NCBI RefSeq assembly: GCF_022179285.1
Contig: NZ_BPQO01000011.1
Span: forward strand, 1-64,000
Origin: Methylobacterium hispanicum
GTDB taxonomy: Bacteria > Pseudomonadota > Alphaproteobacteria > Rhizobiales > Beijerinckiaceae
Length of the DNA: 64,000 nt
Direction: 5' to 3'
The notes beneath the pieces were generated by a model. The model was not told where the DNA came from. It was given only the letters and a program-made list of their open reading frames with translations, and did no database searches. This document shows positions 51,600 through 59,638 of the stretch, in pieces (the first letter of the stretch is position 1; each line of letters begins with the position of its first letter). Position numbers and translations under genes: made by a program.

Positions 51600-52739
51600 A
51601 TGAGCAGTTCGCGCGACGTCGTCGTCACCGGCATCGGCCTCGTCTCCTGCGCGGGCGAGGGCATCGCGGCGCATCTCGCGGCCCTCGACGCGGGCGCGCC
51701 GGCGCGCACCGACACCGAGGCCTTCGCGCCCTACACGGTGCACCCGGTGGCGCCCCTCGCCCTCGACGGCCAGATCCCGAAGAAGTCCGACCAGCGCCAG
51801 ATGGAGCCCTGGCAGCGCCTGGGCGTCTACGCCGCCGGCCTCGCCCTGGATGCCGCCGGGGTGAAGGGGGATGCCGACCTGAAGGGCCGGATGCACCTCG
51901 TGGTCTCGGCCGGCGGCGGCGAGCGCGACACCGCGGTGGACGGCGCCATCCTCACGGGCCTGCGCGAGGCCGCCGATCCGGGCGCCTACCTCAACGAGCA
52001 CCTGCAGAACGACCTGCGCCCGACCCTGTTCCTGGCCCAGCTCTCGAACCTGCTCGCCGGCAATATCGGCATCGTCCATGGGGTCACGGGGGCGTCCCGC
52101 ACCTTCATGGGCGAGGAGGCCGCCGGCACCGACGCCCTGCGCATCGCCCAGGCCCGGATCGCCTCGGGGCAGGTGGACTGCATGCTGGTGGGCGGCTCCT
52201 ACAGCGCCGAGCGGCCGGACGTCATGGTTATCCACGAGATGGGCGGCTTCCTGCGCGCCCGCGACTTCCGCCCCGTCTTCGACCGGACCCCGGCGGACGA
52301 GGCGGGCTTCATCCTCGGCAGTGCCGCCGCCTTCCTGGTGCTGGAGGCGGCCGAGCATGCCGCCGCCCGCGGGGCCCGGGCGCTGGCGCGCCTCGGCCCG
52401 GTGGCGAGCGACCGCACGACGCGCGCCCCGGGCAGCACCGAGGCCAGCCTCGCGGCCCTCTGGGCAGCGGCAGGGATCGCGGCGCCCGAGATCGTCCTCG
52501 CCGGGGCCACCGGCGTCGCCCCGGTCACGGCCGAGGAGGGCGCGGCCCTGGCGCGCCTCGCGCCGGGCGTGGCCGTGACGGCTCTGGGCGACCTCACCGG
52601 CCACACCCTCGAGACGGTGGCGCCCTTCGGCGCGGCCCTGGCCGCAGGCCTGGTCGCCGAGAGGGGCCTGCGCGAGGTCGCCGTGACGGTGGTGGGCCAT
52701 CGCCGCGGCGAGGGCGTGATCCGCGTAACGGCGGCCTGA
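51600..52739 (+). CDS. fabF2XL: ketosynthase-like protein FabF2XL, lacking active-site Cys
   Basis: 379 aa beta-ketoacyl-ACP synthase fold (DVVVTGIGLVSCAGEG at the start). Where the condensing enzymes have S-T-A-C-S-S-G, the sequence near residues 161-170 reads GVTGASRTFM, with no cysteine. The segment GDLTGHTLETVAPFG retains one histidine, but the N-A-H-G-T motif is replaced by VAPVTAEEG. It therefore cannot do normal condensation alone. The adjacent FabF1 has all catalytic residues, which suggests a heterodimer like the KS/chain-length factor pair of type II polyketide synthases. The order in the cluster is that of rhizobial fabF2XL-fabF1XL. Confidence 0.8.
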   Translation: MSSSRDVVVTGIGLVSCAGEGIAAHLAALDAGAPARTDTEAFAPYTVHPVAPLALDGQIPKKSDQRQMEPWQRLGVYAAGLALDAAGVKGDADLKGRMHLVVSAGGGERDTAVDGAILTGLREAADPGAYLNEHLQNDLRPTLFLAQLSNLLAGNIGIVHGVTGASRTFMGEEAAGTDALRIAQARIASGQVDCMLVGGSYSAERPDVMVIHEMGGFLRARDFRPVFDRTPADEAGFILGSAAAFLVLEAAEHAAARGARALARLGPVASDRTTRAPGSTEASLAALWAAAGIAAPEIVLAGATGVAPVTAEEGAALARLAPGVAVTALGDLTGHTLETVAPFGAALAAGLVAERGLREVAVTVVGHRRGEGVIRVTAA

Positions 52740-52793
52740 CCCCGGGGCGATCCCGGACTCCGGCCGTGGCGAAATAGAGTGTAAGACGGCGCC

Positions 52794-54092
52794 ATGACGA
52801 ACCAACCTCTCAGTGACACCAGGGTTCGGGACGCGAAGGGCCGGCCGCTGGTGGCGGTCACCGGCCTCGGCATCGTCACCTCCCTCGGCCAGGGGCAGGC
52901 CGACAACTGGGCCGCGCTGACCTCCGGCCGGTCCGGCATCCACGCCATCCGGCGCTTCCCCACGGAAGGCCTGCGCACCCGCATCGCCGGCACCGTCGAC
53001 TTCCTCGACACCGACCCCCTGGTGGCGCCGGCCCTGTCGCAGCGCTTCGCGGAAGCCGCCGCCGACGAGGCGATCGCGCAATCCGGGATCGGCCGGCCCG
53101 GGGACTTCCCCGGGGCCCTGTTCATCGCCGTCCCCCCGGTGGAGATCGAGTGGCCGCAGCGCCAGGCCCTGGCCGAGGCCTCGGGCCAGACCGGCCCGAT
53201 CACCTACGCGGACCTGCAGCGCGCCGCCGCGAGCCGCCGCTTCGACCCCTGGCACGACCTCTTCATCTTCGGCACGGTGGCCGACCACATCGCCGACCGG
53301 TTCGGCACCAAGGGCTCGCCGATCTCCCTCTCCACCGCCTGCTCGTCCGGCGCCACCGCGATCCAGCTCGGCGTCGAGGCGATCCGGCGCGGCGAGGTCA
53401 CGGCCGCCCTCTGCATCGGCACCGACGGCTCGGTGAACCCGGAATCCCTGATCCGGTTCTCGCTGCTCTCGGCCCTCTCCACCCAGAACGACCCGCCCGA
53501 GGCCGCCTCGAAGCCCTTCTCGAAGAACCGCGACGGCTTCGTCATGGGCGAGGGCGCGGGCGCCCTGGTGCTGGAGGACGCCGAGGCGGCGCGGGCCCGC
53601 GGGGCGACGATCCTCGGCTACGTCCTCGGCTGCGGCGAGAAGGGCGACGGCTTCCACCGCACCCGGTCGAGCCCCGACGGTGCCCCCGGCATCGCGGCGA
53701 TCCGCGCGGCCCTCGAGGATGCCGACACGCCCCCCGACGCCATCGACACCGTGAACGCCCACGGCACCTCGACGCCTGAGAACGACAAAATGGAGGCGAT
53801 GAGCTGCGCCGCCGTGTTCGGCGACCGCATCCGCACCCTGCCGGTCTCGTCCAACAAGTCGATGATTGGGCACACCCTCACGGCCGCGGGCGCAGTGGAG
53901 GCGGTGATCTCGCTCCTGACCATCGCGCATGGCCGGATCCCCCCGACCATCAACTACGCGGTGCCCGACCCCGCCATCCCCCTCGACATCGTGGCCGAGG
54001 CCCGGGACGTGCCGGTGCGCCGGGTGCTGTCGAACTCGTTCGGCTTCGGCGGCCAGAACACCTGCCTCGTGCTGGCGGACGAGCCGGCATGA
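52794..54092 (+). CDS. fabF1XL: beta-ketoacyl-ACP synthase FabF1XL
   Basis: 432 aa KAS II fold with the complete triad: Cys183 (LSTACSSGATAI), His323 (VNAHGTSTPEND) and His360 (SNKSMIGHTLTAAG). It extends acyl-AcpXL chains. The 3' end overlaps the SDR gene by four bases (ATGA). It has an extension of about 20 residues before the fold compared with E. coli FabF. Probably acts with FabF2XL. Confidence 0.9.
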   Translation: MTNQPLSDTRVRDAKGRPLVAVTGLGIVTSLGQGQADNWAALTSGRSGIHAIRRFPTEGLRTRIAGTVDFLDTDPLVAPALSQRFAEAAADEAIAQSGIGRPGDFPGALFIAVPPVEIEWPQRQALAEASGQTGPITYADLQRAAASRRFDPWHDLFIFGTVADHIADRFGTKGSPISLSTACSSGATAIQLGVEAIRRGEVTAALCIGTDGSVNPESLIRFSLLSALSTQNDPPEAASKPFSKNRDGFVMGEGAGALVLEDAEAARARGATILGYVLGCGEKGDGFHRTRSSPDGAPGIAAIRAALEDADTPPDAIDTVNAHGTSTPENDKMEAMSCAAVFGDRIRTLPVSSNKSMIGHTLTAAGAVEAVISLLTIAHGRIPPTINYAVPDPAIPLDIVAEARDVPVRRVLSNSFGFGGQNTCLVLADEPA

Positions 54093-54868
54093 CGACGGAG
54101 CCGAGCCCCGGGCCCGGCCGCCGCGTCCTCGTCACAGGGGGCGCCTCCGGCCTCGGCGCCGCCATCGTGCGGGCCCTGGTCGCCGCCGGCCACGACGTCG
54201 CCTTCACCTACCGCTCCTCCGCCGAGGCCGCCGAGGGTCTGGTGGCGGAACTCTCCGCGTCTCATCCCGGCCGCACGGTGACCGCGCGGGCCCTCGACCT
54301 CGCCGACCGTGACGCCGTGGAGGCGTTCTGCGAGGATCTCGAGGCCGACGACGGCTTCCACGGCTTCGTCCACAATGCGGGCCAGTCCTACGACGCCCTG
54401 GCGGCGATGCTGGACCAGGACCGGGCCGAGGCGGCCATGCAGGTGAACTTCTGGTCGCTCACGCGCCTGGCGAAATCCCTGGTCCGGGGCATGACCCGCG
54501 CACGGGCGGGACGGATCGTCGCCATCGGCTCGGTGGCGGCCCTTCGGGCCAACCCGGGCAACGCCGCCTACGCCGCCACCAAGGGCGCCCTCATCGCCTA
54601 TTGCCGCACCCTGGCGGTCGAGTCGGCCAAGCGCGGCGTCACCGTCAACGTGATCGCGCCGGGTTTCATCGATACCGGGATGATGGCCCCCTACGCCGCC
54701 TATCGCGCCACCATGGAGCGCCAGATCCCCGCCGGCCGCTTCGCCCGGCCGGAGGACGTCGCCGCCCTCGCGGCCTTCCTGATGGGCGAGGGCGCCGCCT
54801 ACATCACCGGCGCGGTGCTGCCCGTCGACGGCGGCCTCACCGCGATGATGGGCGTCCATCGTTCCTGA
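54089..54868 (+). CDS. 3-oxoacyl-ACP reductase-like SDR (FabG-like)
   Basis: 259 aa short-chain dehydrogenase. Cofactor motif VTGGASGLGAAIV, NNAG-type HNAGQ, and catalytic Ser-Tyr-Lys in AIGSVAALRA...AYAATKGAL, then VNVIAPGFIDTGMM and PVDGGLTAMMG at the end, as in FabG. Located between fabF1XL and the adhXL gene, translationally coupled to fabF1XL. It presumably reduces the ketoacyl intermediate of the very-long-chain acid. Confidence 0.85.
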   Translation: MTTEPSPGPGRRVLVTGGASGLGAAIVRALVAAGHDVAFTYRSSAEAAEGLVAELSASHPGRTVTARALDLADRDAVEAFCEDLEADDGFHGFVHNAGQSYDALAAMLDQDRAEAAMQVNFWSLTRLAKSLVRGMTRARAGRIVAIGSVAALRANPGNAAYAATKGALIAYCRTLAVESAKRGVTVNVIAPGFIDTGMMAPYAAYRATMERQIPAGRFARPEDVAALAAFLMGEGAAYITGAVLPVDGGLTAMMGVHRS

Positions 54869-54881
54869 GGTCGAACCGAGC

Positions 54882-55160
54882 ATGTCCCCGATCCCCGCCG
54901 CGCTGGTCCTCCTGCTCCTCGCCGCCGGTCCCGCCGCCGCGGCCGACGCGTTCCGGGTCGACGGCCTCCCGCGCGGCGAGACCCTGAGCATCCGCGAGAC
55001 ACCGGATGCCGCCGCCCCCGCCCTTGGCCAGGCCCCACCGGGCGCCCGCCTGCGCGGCTTCGGCTGCACCGCCGACACCCCGAGCGGGCTGACCTGGTGC
55101 CGGGTCAAGGCCGGCCCGATCCTCGGCTGGGCCCGACGGCGCTACCTGTCGCCGGAGTGA
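54882..55160 (+). CDS. small secreted SH3-like protein
   Basis: 92 aa with a signal peptide (IPAALVLLLLAAGPAAAADA) and a bacterial SH3-like domain (GETLSIRETPDAAAPALGQ, then GLTWCRVKAGPILGWARR). Two cysteines may form a disulfide. It lies 13 bp after the SDR gene and 109 bp before adhXL, all in one direction. Its presence inside the lipid A fatty-acid operon is unexpected; binding to the cell wall or envelope is the likely role. Confidence 0.7.
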   Translation: MSPIPAALVLLLLAAGPAAAADAFRVDGLPRGETLSIRETPDAAAPALGQAPPGARLRGFGCTADTPSGLTWCRVKAGPILGWARRRYLSPE

Positions 55161-55269
55161 GGCCGGTCCGGCGGGTTGATGCCTGGTCCCGCGGAGGCTA
55201 GCGAGGGGCGCATGAACGCCCAGTCCCCGCGGGGGCATCCGCGGCGCCCCGCGAACGGAAGCGAACCCC

Positions 55270-56292
55270 ATGCAATCCCTCCAGCTCCACGGTGACCGCG
55301 ACCTGCGCCTCGAGGATGTCGCGGAGCCCGCGGCCCCCGGCCCCGGCGAGGTCCAGATCCGCGTGCGCGCGGTGGGCCTGAACTTCATCGACGTCTGGGG
55401 CTTCCGCGGCATGGCCTTCGCCAAGCGCAAGCTGCCCCTGGCGGTCGGGGCCGAGGCCTCGGGCGAGATCGTCTGCGTCGGGGAGGGCGTCACGGGCCTG
55501 GCCGCGGGCGACCGGGTGGCGATGTACGGCGCCCAGACCTGCGGCCGGTGCAAGGCCTGTCGGGACGGCCGCGACAACCTCTGCGAGGACGTCTCCGGCG
55601 TGATGGGCTTCCACATCGACGGGTTCGCCCGCGAGCGGGTGACGATGCCGGCGCGCCTCGTCATCAGGATGCCGGACGGCGTCAGCTTCACCGATGCGGC
55701 CTGCGCCCCCGTGGCCTTCGGCACCGTGCAGCACATGCTGTTCGACAATGCCCGCCTGGAGCCGGGCGAGAGCATTCTCGTCCATGCCGGCGGGTCGGGC
55801 ATTGGCACGGCGGCGATCAAGATGGCCAAGGCCATCGGCTGCACGGTCTTTACCACGGTGGGCGACGACGCCAAGGGCGAGAAGGCCAAGGCGCTCGGGG
55901 CCGACCACGTCATCAACTACCGCGAGGAGCGCTTCGAGGGCGAGGTCCGCCGCCTGACCAAGCGCAAGGGCGTCGACGTAGTCTTCGAGCATGTCGGCCC
56001 CGACACCTGGAACGGCTCGCTCCTCTGCCTCAAGCGCGGGGGACGGCTCGTCACCTGCGGCTCCACCTCGGGCGTCTCGACCAGCATGAACCTGATGCAG
56101 CTGTTCCAACAACAGTACCGCATCACCGGCTCGTTCGGCTGCTCGATGGCCAATATCCGCGACGCCATGGCCAAGATGGCCCAAGGCATCACTCCCGTGG
56201 TGGACACGGTTCTACCGTTGGCCGATTTCGCGCAGGGGCTGGAGCGCCTGGAATCCCGGAAGGTGTTCGGCAAGATTCTCGTGACGCTCTGA
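55270..56292 (+). CDS. MDR-family alcohol dehydrogenase (adhXL-like)
   Basis: 340 aa medium-chain dehydrogenase/reductase. The GroES-like domain keeps four cysteines of the structural-zinc lobe (CGRCKACRDGRDNLC), but the catalytic-zinc ligands are gone: the usual Cys is in NFIDVW (Asp/Val) and G-H-E is GAEASG. The cofactor motif is AGGSGIGTAAIKMAK. This mixture is seen in quinone-oxidoreductase-like members. In rhizobia an alcohol dehydrogenase gene of this type sits in the acpXL cluster and is needed for the VLCFA; its step is not fixed. Confidence 0.8.
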   Translation: MQSLQLHGDRDLRLEDVAEPAAPGPGEVQIRVRAVGLNFIDVWGFRGMAFAKRKLPLAVGAEASGEIVCVGEGVTGLAAGDRVAMYGAQTCGRCKACRDGRDNLCEDVSGVMGFHIDGFARERVTMPARLVIRMPDGVSFTDAACAPVAFGTVQHMLFDNARLEPGESILVHAGGSGIGTAAIKMAKAIGCTVFTTVGDDAKGEKAKALGADHVINYREERFEGEVRRLTKRKGVDVVFEHVGPDTWNGSLLCLKRGGRLVTCGSTSGVSTSMNLMQLFQQQYRITGSFGCSMANIRDAMAKMAQGITPVVDTVLPLADFAQGLERLESRKVFGKILVTL

Positions 56293-56333
56293 GTTGCAGC
56301 GCATGCGGGTGCCCTCCCGGGCTAAAATGAATT

Positions 56334-57422
56334 ATGCCAGGGGCCAGGGTCGTCGCCGGAACGCCCCGCGTCACGGGATTCGTTTTGCTTCGCCTTGCCC
56401 TCGTCCTGAAGCGTAACCTGCCGCGGCTGGCCGGCCTCGCCATGATTCCCCTGATCCGGGGGCTGTTCTGGCTGGCGCGCCTCCTCGGCGCCGAGCGGGC
56501 AAGCCGGGTCGGCGGCTGGATCACCCGGACGATCGGTCCCTTCCTGCCGGCGCACCGCATCGCGACGGCCAACCTGCGCGCGGCCTTCCCCGAGCGGGAC
56601 GAGGCCGCGATCCATGCCCTCGCCCTCGAAGCCTGGGACAATCTCGGCCGGACGGGCGCGGAATACGCCCATCTCCACACGCTGTTCGATCTCGACCCGG
56701 CGGATCTCTCGGCCAGCGGCCGGATCACGGTGGCGGGCGAGACCCATTTCGCCGACCTGCGCGACGACGGGAAACCGGGCCTGATCTTCTCCGCCCACCT
56801 GGCGAACTGGGAATTGCCGGCGATCTGCGCGGCCCAGTTCGGCCTCGACGCCACCGCGATCTTCCGCCCGCCCAACGACGCGGCCTCCGCGCGCCTCGTC
56901 CAGGAGGTCAGGCGCCAGACCATGGGCGGCCTGGCGGCGGCCGGGCAGGGCGCGGTCTTCGCCATGCAGGGCGTGGTGGAGCGCGGCGGCCATCTCGGCC
57001 AGCTCATCGACCAGCATTTCACCCGGGGCGTCGTGGTGGAGTTCTTCGGCAAGCCGGTGCTGGTCAATCCGCTCCTGGGCAAGCTCGCCCGCCACTACGA
57101 ATGTCCCGTCCACGGCGCCCGGGTGGTCCGCCGCGACGGCACGCGCTTCCACCTCGAGCTCACCCCACCCCTCGACCTGCCGCGGGACGCCTCCGGCGCC
57201 ATCGACGTGCAGGGGGCGATGCAGGCGATGACCCGGGTGATCGAGGGCTGGATCCGGGAGAATCCCGGCCAGTGGCTCTGGATGCACCGGCGCTGGCGTC
57301 CCGCGATGCTGCCGAAGCCCAAGCCCGCGCCGGCCCCGGCTCCGTGCACGGCGGCCCCGGCCGGCGCGCCGGAGGATCGAGCGACCGTGATGACGGGGAA
57401 TGATCGGGCGACGGTATCCTGA
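56334..57422 (+). CDS. lpxXL: lipid A very-long-chain acyltransferase LpxXL
   Basis: 362 aa LpxL/HtrB family. N-terminal membrane helix, the catalytic HxxxxE in FSAHLANWELP, and the family pattern FRPPNDAASARLV and DQHFTRGVVVEFFGKPV. It moves the very-long-chain hydroxy acid from AcpXL onto the lipid A precursor. The end carries an unusual low-complexity tail (KPKPAPAPAPC..). It is the last biosynthetic gene of the cluster. Confidence 0.9.
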   Translation: MPGARVVAGTPRVTGFVLLRLALVLKRNLPRLAGLAMIPLIRGLFWLARLLGAERASRVGGWITRTIGPFLPAHRIATANLRAAFPERDEAAIHALALEAWDNLGRTGAEYAHLHTLFDLDPADLSASGRITVAGETHFADLRDDGKPGLIFSAHLANWELPAICAAQFGLDATAIFRPPNDAASARLVQEVRRQTMGGLAAAGQGAVFAMQGVVERGGHLGQLIDQHFTRGVVVEFFGKPVLVNPLLGKLARHYECPVHGARVVRRDGTRFHLELTPPLDLPRDASGAIDVQGAMQAMTRVIEGWIRENPGQWLWMHRRWRPAMLPKPKPAPAPAPCTAAPAGAPEDRATVMTGNDRATVS

Positions 57423-57426
57423 CCCC

Positions 57427-58200
57427 ATGAGTCGCGCCGCCCCGTCCCTTCCGCGCCGAACCGTCGGCCTGCGCCTCGCCCTCCTGGTCGCCGCCGGCGC
57501 CCTGTTGGCCGGTGCGACCCAGGTCCGGGCGGGCGAGCGCACCCCGGTGGTGATCGAGCTCTACACGAGCCAGGGCTGCGCCTCCTGCCAGCCGGCCTCG
57601 CGGGTGCTCGGGGAGTTCTCCCGGGAGCCCGGCGTGATCGCCCTGACCTTCCCGATCACCTACTGGGACTATCTCGGCTGGAAGGATGCCTATGCCCAGC
57701 CCGCCTTCACGGCGCGGCAGCGGGCCTACGCCTCCCTGCGCGGCGAGCGCCAGGTCTTCACGCCCCAGGCCATCGTCAACGGCGAGCCCTCAATGATCCG
57801 CTCGGATCGCAACTCCCTGGAACGGGCCCTGCGCCGGGCCCGGGCGACCAGCCCGATCCAGGTGCCGATCCGGAGCTGGGAGGAGGGCGATCGGATCTGC
57901 GTCGATGTCGGCGCGAGCACGGGGCCGGACGCCAAGGCCGAACTCTGGCTGCTGCCGGTGATGCGCCGGCGGCGCATCGCCATCGGCGGCGGCGAGAACA
58001 AGGGACAGGTGTTCGACTACATCAACGTCGTGCGCGGGATGCATCGCATCGGCCCCTGGACGGGCCATGCGGCCCACTTCGAGGTGCCCCGCCACGCCGC
58101 CCAGGTCGCCGATGCCGATTCCTACGTCGTCGTGCTCCAGGGCGGCAACGAGGGCCGTCCCACCCGCATCCTCGGCGCCGCCAAGGCACCGGGCTTCTAA
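57427..58200 (+). CDS. DUF1223 (thioredoxin-fold) secreted protein
   Basis: 257 aa from ATG 57427, five bases after lpxXL. Signal peptide (residues 11-36, VGLRLALLVAAGALLAGATQ). The domain starts VIELYTSQGCASCQPASRVL with a CxxC pair of thioredoxin-like type, and FPITYWDYLGWKDAYAQP is the DUF1223 signature. The C-terminal codons form the first unit of an 18-bp tandem repeat that continues past the stop. Function unknown; a thiol role in the periplasm is likely. Confidence 0.85.
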   Translation: MSRAAPSLPRRTVGLRLALLVAAGALLAGATQVRAGERTPVVIELYTSQGCASCQPASRVLGEFSREPGVIALTFPITYWDYLGWKDAYAQPAFTARQRAYASLRGERQVFTPQAIVNGEPSMIRSDRNSLERALRRARATSPIQVPIRSWEEGDRICVDVGASTGPDAKAELWLLPVMRRRRIAIGGGENKGQVFDYINVVRGMHRIGPWTGHAAHFEVPRHAAQVADADSYVVVLQGGNEGRPTRILGAAKAPGF

Positions 58201-58272
58201 AAGGCACCGGGCTTCTAAAAGGCACCGGGCTTCTAAAAGGCACTGGTCTTCTGACGCGTGCCAGGCTTCTGG
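58183..58272. repeat. 18-bp tandem repeats over the DUF1223 stop codon
   Basis: Three exact copies of AAGGCACCGGGCTTCTAA (58183-58200, 58201-58218, 58219-58236), a copy with three changes (58237-58254) and a more diverged one (58255-58272). Each of the first three carries the terminal K-A-P-G-F-stop codons of the gene, so the end of the gene was duplicated downstream. The change gradient suggests repeated slippage or duplication. Confidence 0.95.
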
Positions 58273-58276
58273 CGGC

Positions 58277-58298
58277 GCCCCGGGATCGCTCCCGGGGC
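58277..58298 (+). terminator. terminator-like hairpin
   Basis: Perfect 9-bp stem GCCCCGGGA / TCCCGGGGC, four-base loop, and a short weak T-run after it. It lies after the repeat array and probably ends the acpXL-DUF1223 operon. Confidence 0.6.
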
Positions 58299-58367
58299 AC
58301 CGTTTGACCGAGCGGCCAGTCTGATCGGGCTGGGGAGGCTCAGGCCAAAAGCGGGTCCGGCGACGGC

Positions 58368-59243
58368 TCAGTACGTCCCGAACTTGTAGTTCAGGCCGGC
58401 GCGGACGACGGCGAACTCGTCGGAGCGTCGGCTGGCATAGCCGGTCGTGGCTGCATAACCCGTGCCGGAAACGCTGTACTGGGCGCCCGTCGAGTTCGAA
58501 TAGGCGAACACGCCGTTGGTGCTGTTGCGGTCGAGGCTGACGTAGAGGCCCTCGACCTTCACGGTCACGGCGGAAGACTTGAAGAAGTTCAGGAACGAGT
58601 CGGTGGGCAGGGCGTACTCGATGCCGCCGCCCGCGGCCCAGCCCGTGCGGAACGTGTCGCTGCTGCTGTTGGGCAAGCCGAAGCTGGAGCCGCCCCCGCC
58701 GCCATAGGCGAAGCCGCCGGTGCCGTAGACCAGGGTCCGGTCGAAGGCGTAGCCGAGGCGGCCGCGCACGGTGCCGAAATAATCGAGGTTCGAGAGGCCG
58801 TTCGGATTGACGAAGGTCAGGTCCGCGTTGGGCGTGCCGACGAAGGACGCCGTGTTGCGGTTGGCGCCGAAGCCGAGATACTGCGCATCCGCCTCGACGC
58901 CGACCACCACGCCGGAGCCCGGCGTGAACTGGTAGTTGTAGCCGATCTGGCCGCCCCCGGTGAAGCCGTTGTTGGCGTTGCGGTTGCTGAAGGCCACGAG
59001 GCCCGGATCGGCGCCGTTGGCGATGACGCCCGAGGCGGCCGTCGTGCCGATCACGGTGGCACCGCTGCTGCTGTTGGCATCGAAGCCGTAGCCGGCGTTG
59101 AGACCCGCATAGAACCCGGTCCAGCTGAAGACCGGAACCGTGGTGAAGACCGGCGGCGCGACGCGGCGCGGAAGGTCGGCGGCGGAGGCCGCGCCGGCGA
59201 GCAGGACAGCCATCGGGCCGGCCAGGAGAAGGGGCTTGGTCAT
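58368..59243 (-). CDS. outer-membrane beta-barrel protein (Omp25/porin family)
   Basis: 291 aa with a signal peptide (MTKPLLLAGPMAVLLAGAASA) then ADLPRR and a barrel with WTGFYAGLNAGYGFD, the hallmark of the Omp25/31 family of Hyphomicrobiales. The last residues (VVRAGLNYKFGTY) form a typical C-terminal beta-strand, though ending in Tyr rather than Phe. It is convergent with the DUF1223 gene. Likely one of the major outer-membrane proteins; 395 bp upstream has no gene. Confidence 0.85.
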   Translation of the reverse strand: MTKPLLLAGPMAVLLAGAASAADLPRRVAPPVFTTVPVFSWTGFYAGLNAGYGFDANSSSGATVIGTTAASGVIANGADPGLVAFSNRNANNGFTGGGQIGYNYQFTPGSGVVVGVEADAQYLGFGANRNTASFVGTPNADLTFVNPNGLSNLDYFGTVRGRLGYAFDRTLVYGTGGFAYGGGGGSSFGLPNSSSDTFRTGWAAGGGIEYALPTDSFLNFFKSSAVTVKVEGLYVSLDRNSTNGVFAYSNSTGAQYSVSGTGYAATTGYASRRSDEFAVVRAGLNYKFGTY

Positions 59244-59638
59244 GAGATCCTCGTTGTCTCCCTGGGGAGATGGCGAACCCGAACGACGGTTCCAACCCGC
59301 AGACCGGTGCCGGACACCCCGGGCGGAAACCCGCGGGTGCCCGGGCGTCTCCGAGACGAGGCCGGTCCCGATCTCCGCATCCGTGCGCCGGCAGACACGG
59401 GTGCAAGGGAATCGGGCGGTCGTCTGCGCCTGCCGAACCCGCCCGAGGGCGGCGGCAGATCTGTACGGACGTCCGTTCGAATGTCCGTGGCCGGTGCGAC
59501 CACGTCCGGACCATGCGTGGGAAAATTACCCACGTCAATTCGAGAGCCGTCATGCGCGTGCGCCTCCACACGGGGGAGGGGGCGCGCGAACGGATGGCGT
59601 GTCGGCTCAGGCCAGCGGGCGACGCCGCGGCAAGGACG
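59244..59638. other. upstream region of the Omp25-like gene
   Basis: 395 bp between the porin start and the stop of the M29 aminopeptidase gene. No protein gene is supported on either strand. It presumably holds the porin promoter. A short dyad GGACGTCC lies near 59467. Confidence 0.4.

Noticed and set aside
51387-53930. 847-codon minus-strand frame across fabF2XL and fabF1XL
   Set aside because: Antisense of two clear ketosynthase-fold genes; no motif in the translation.
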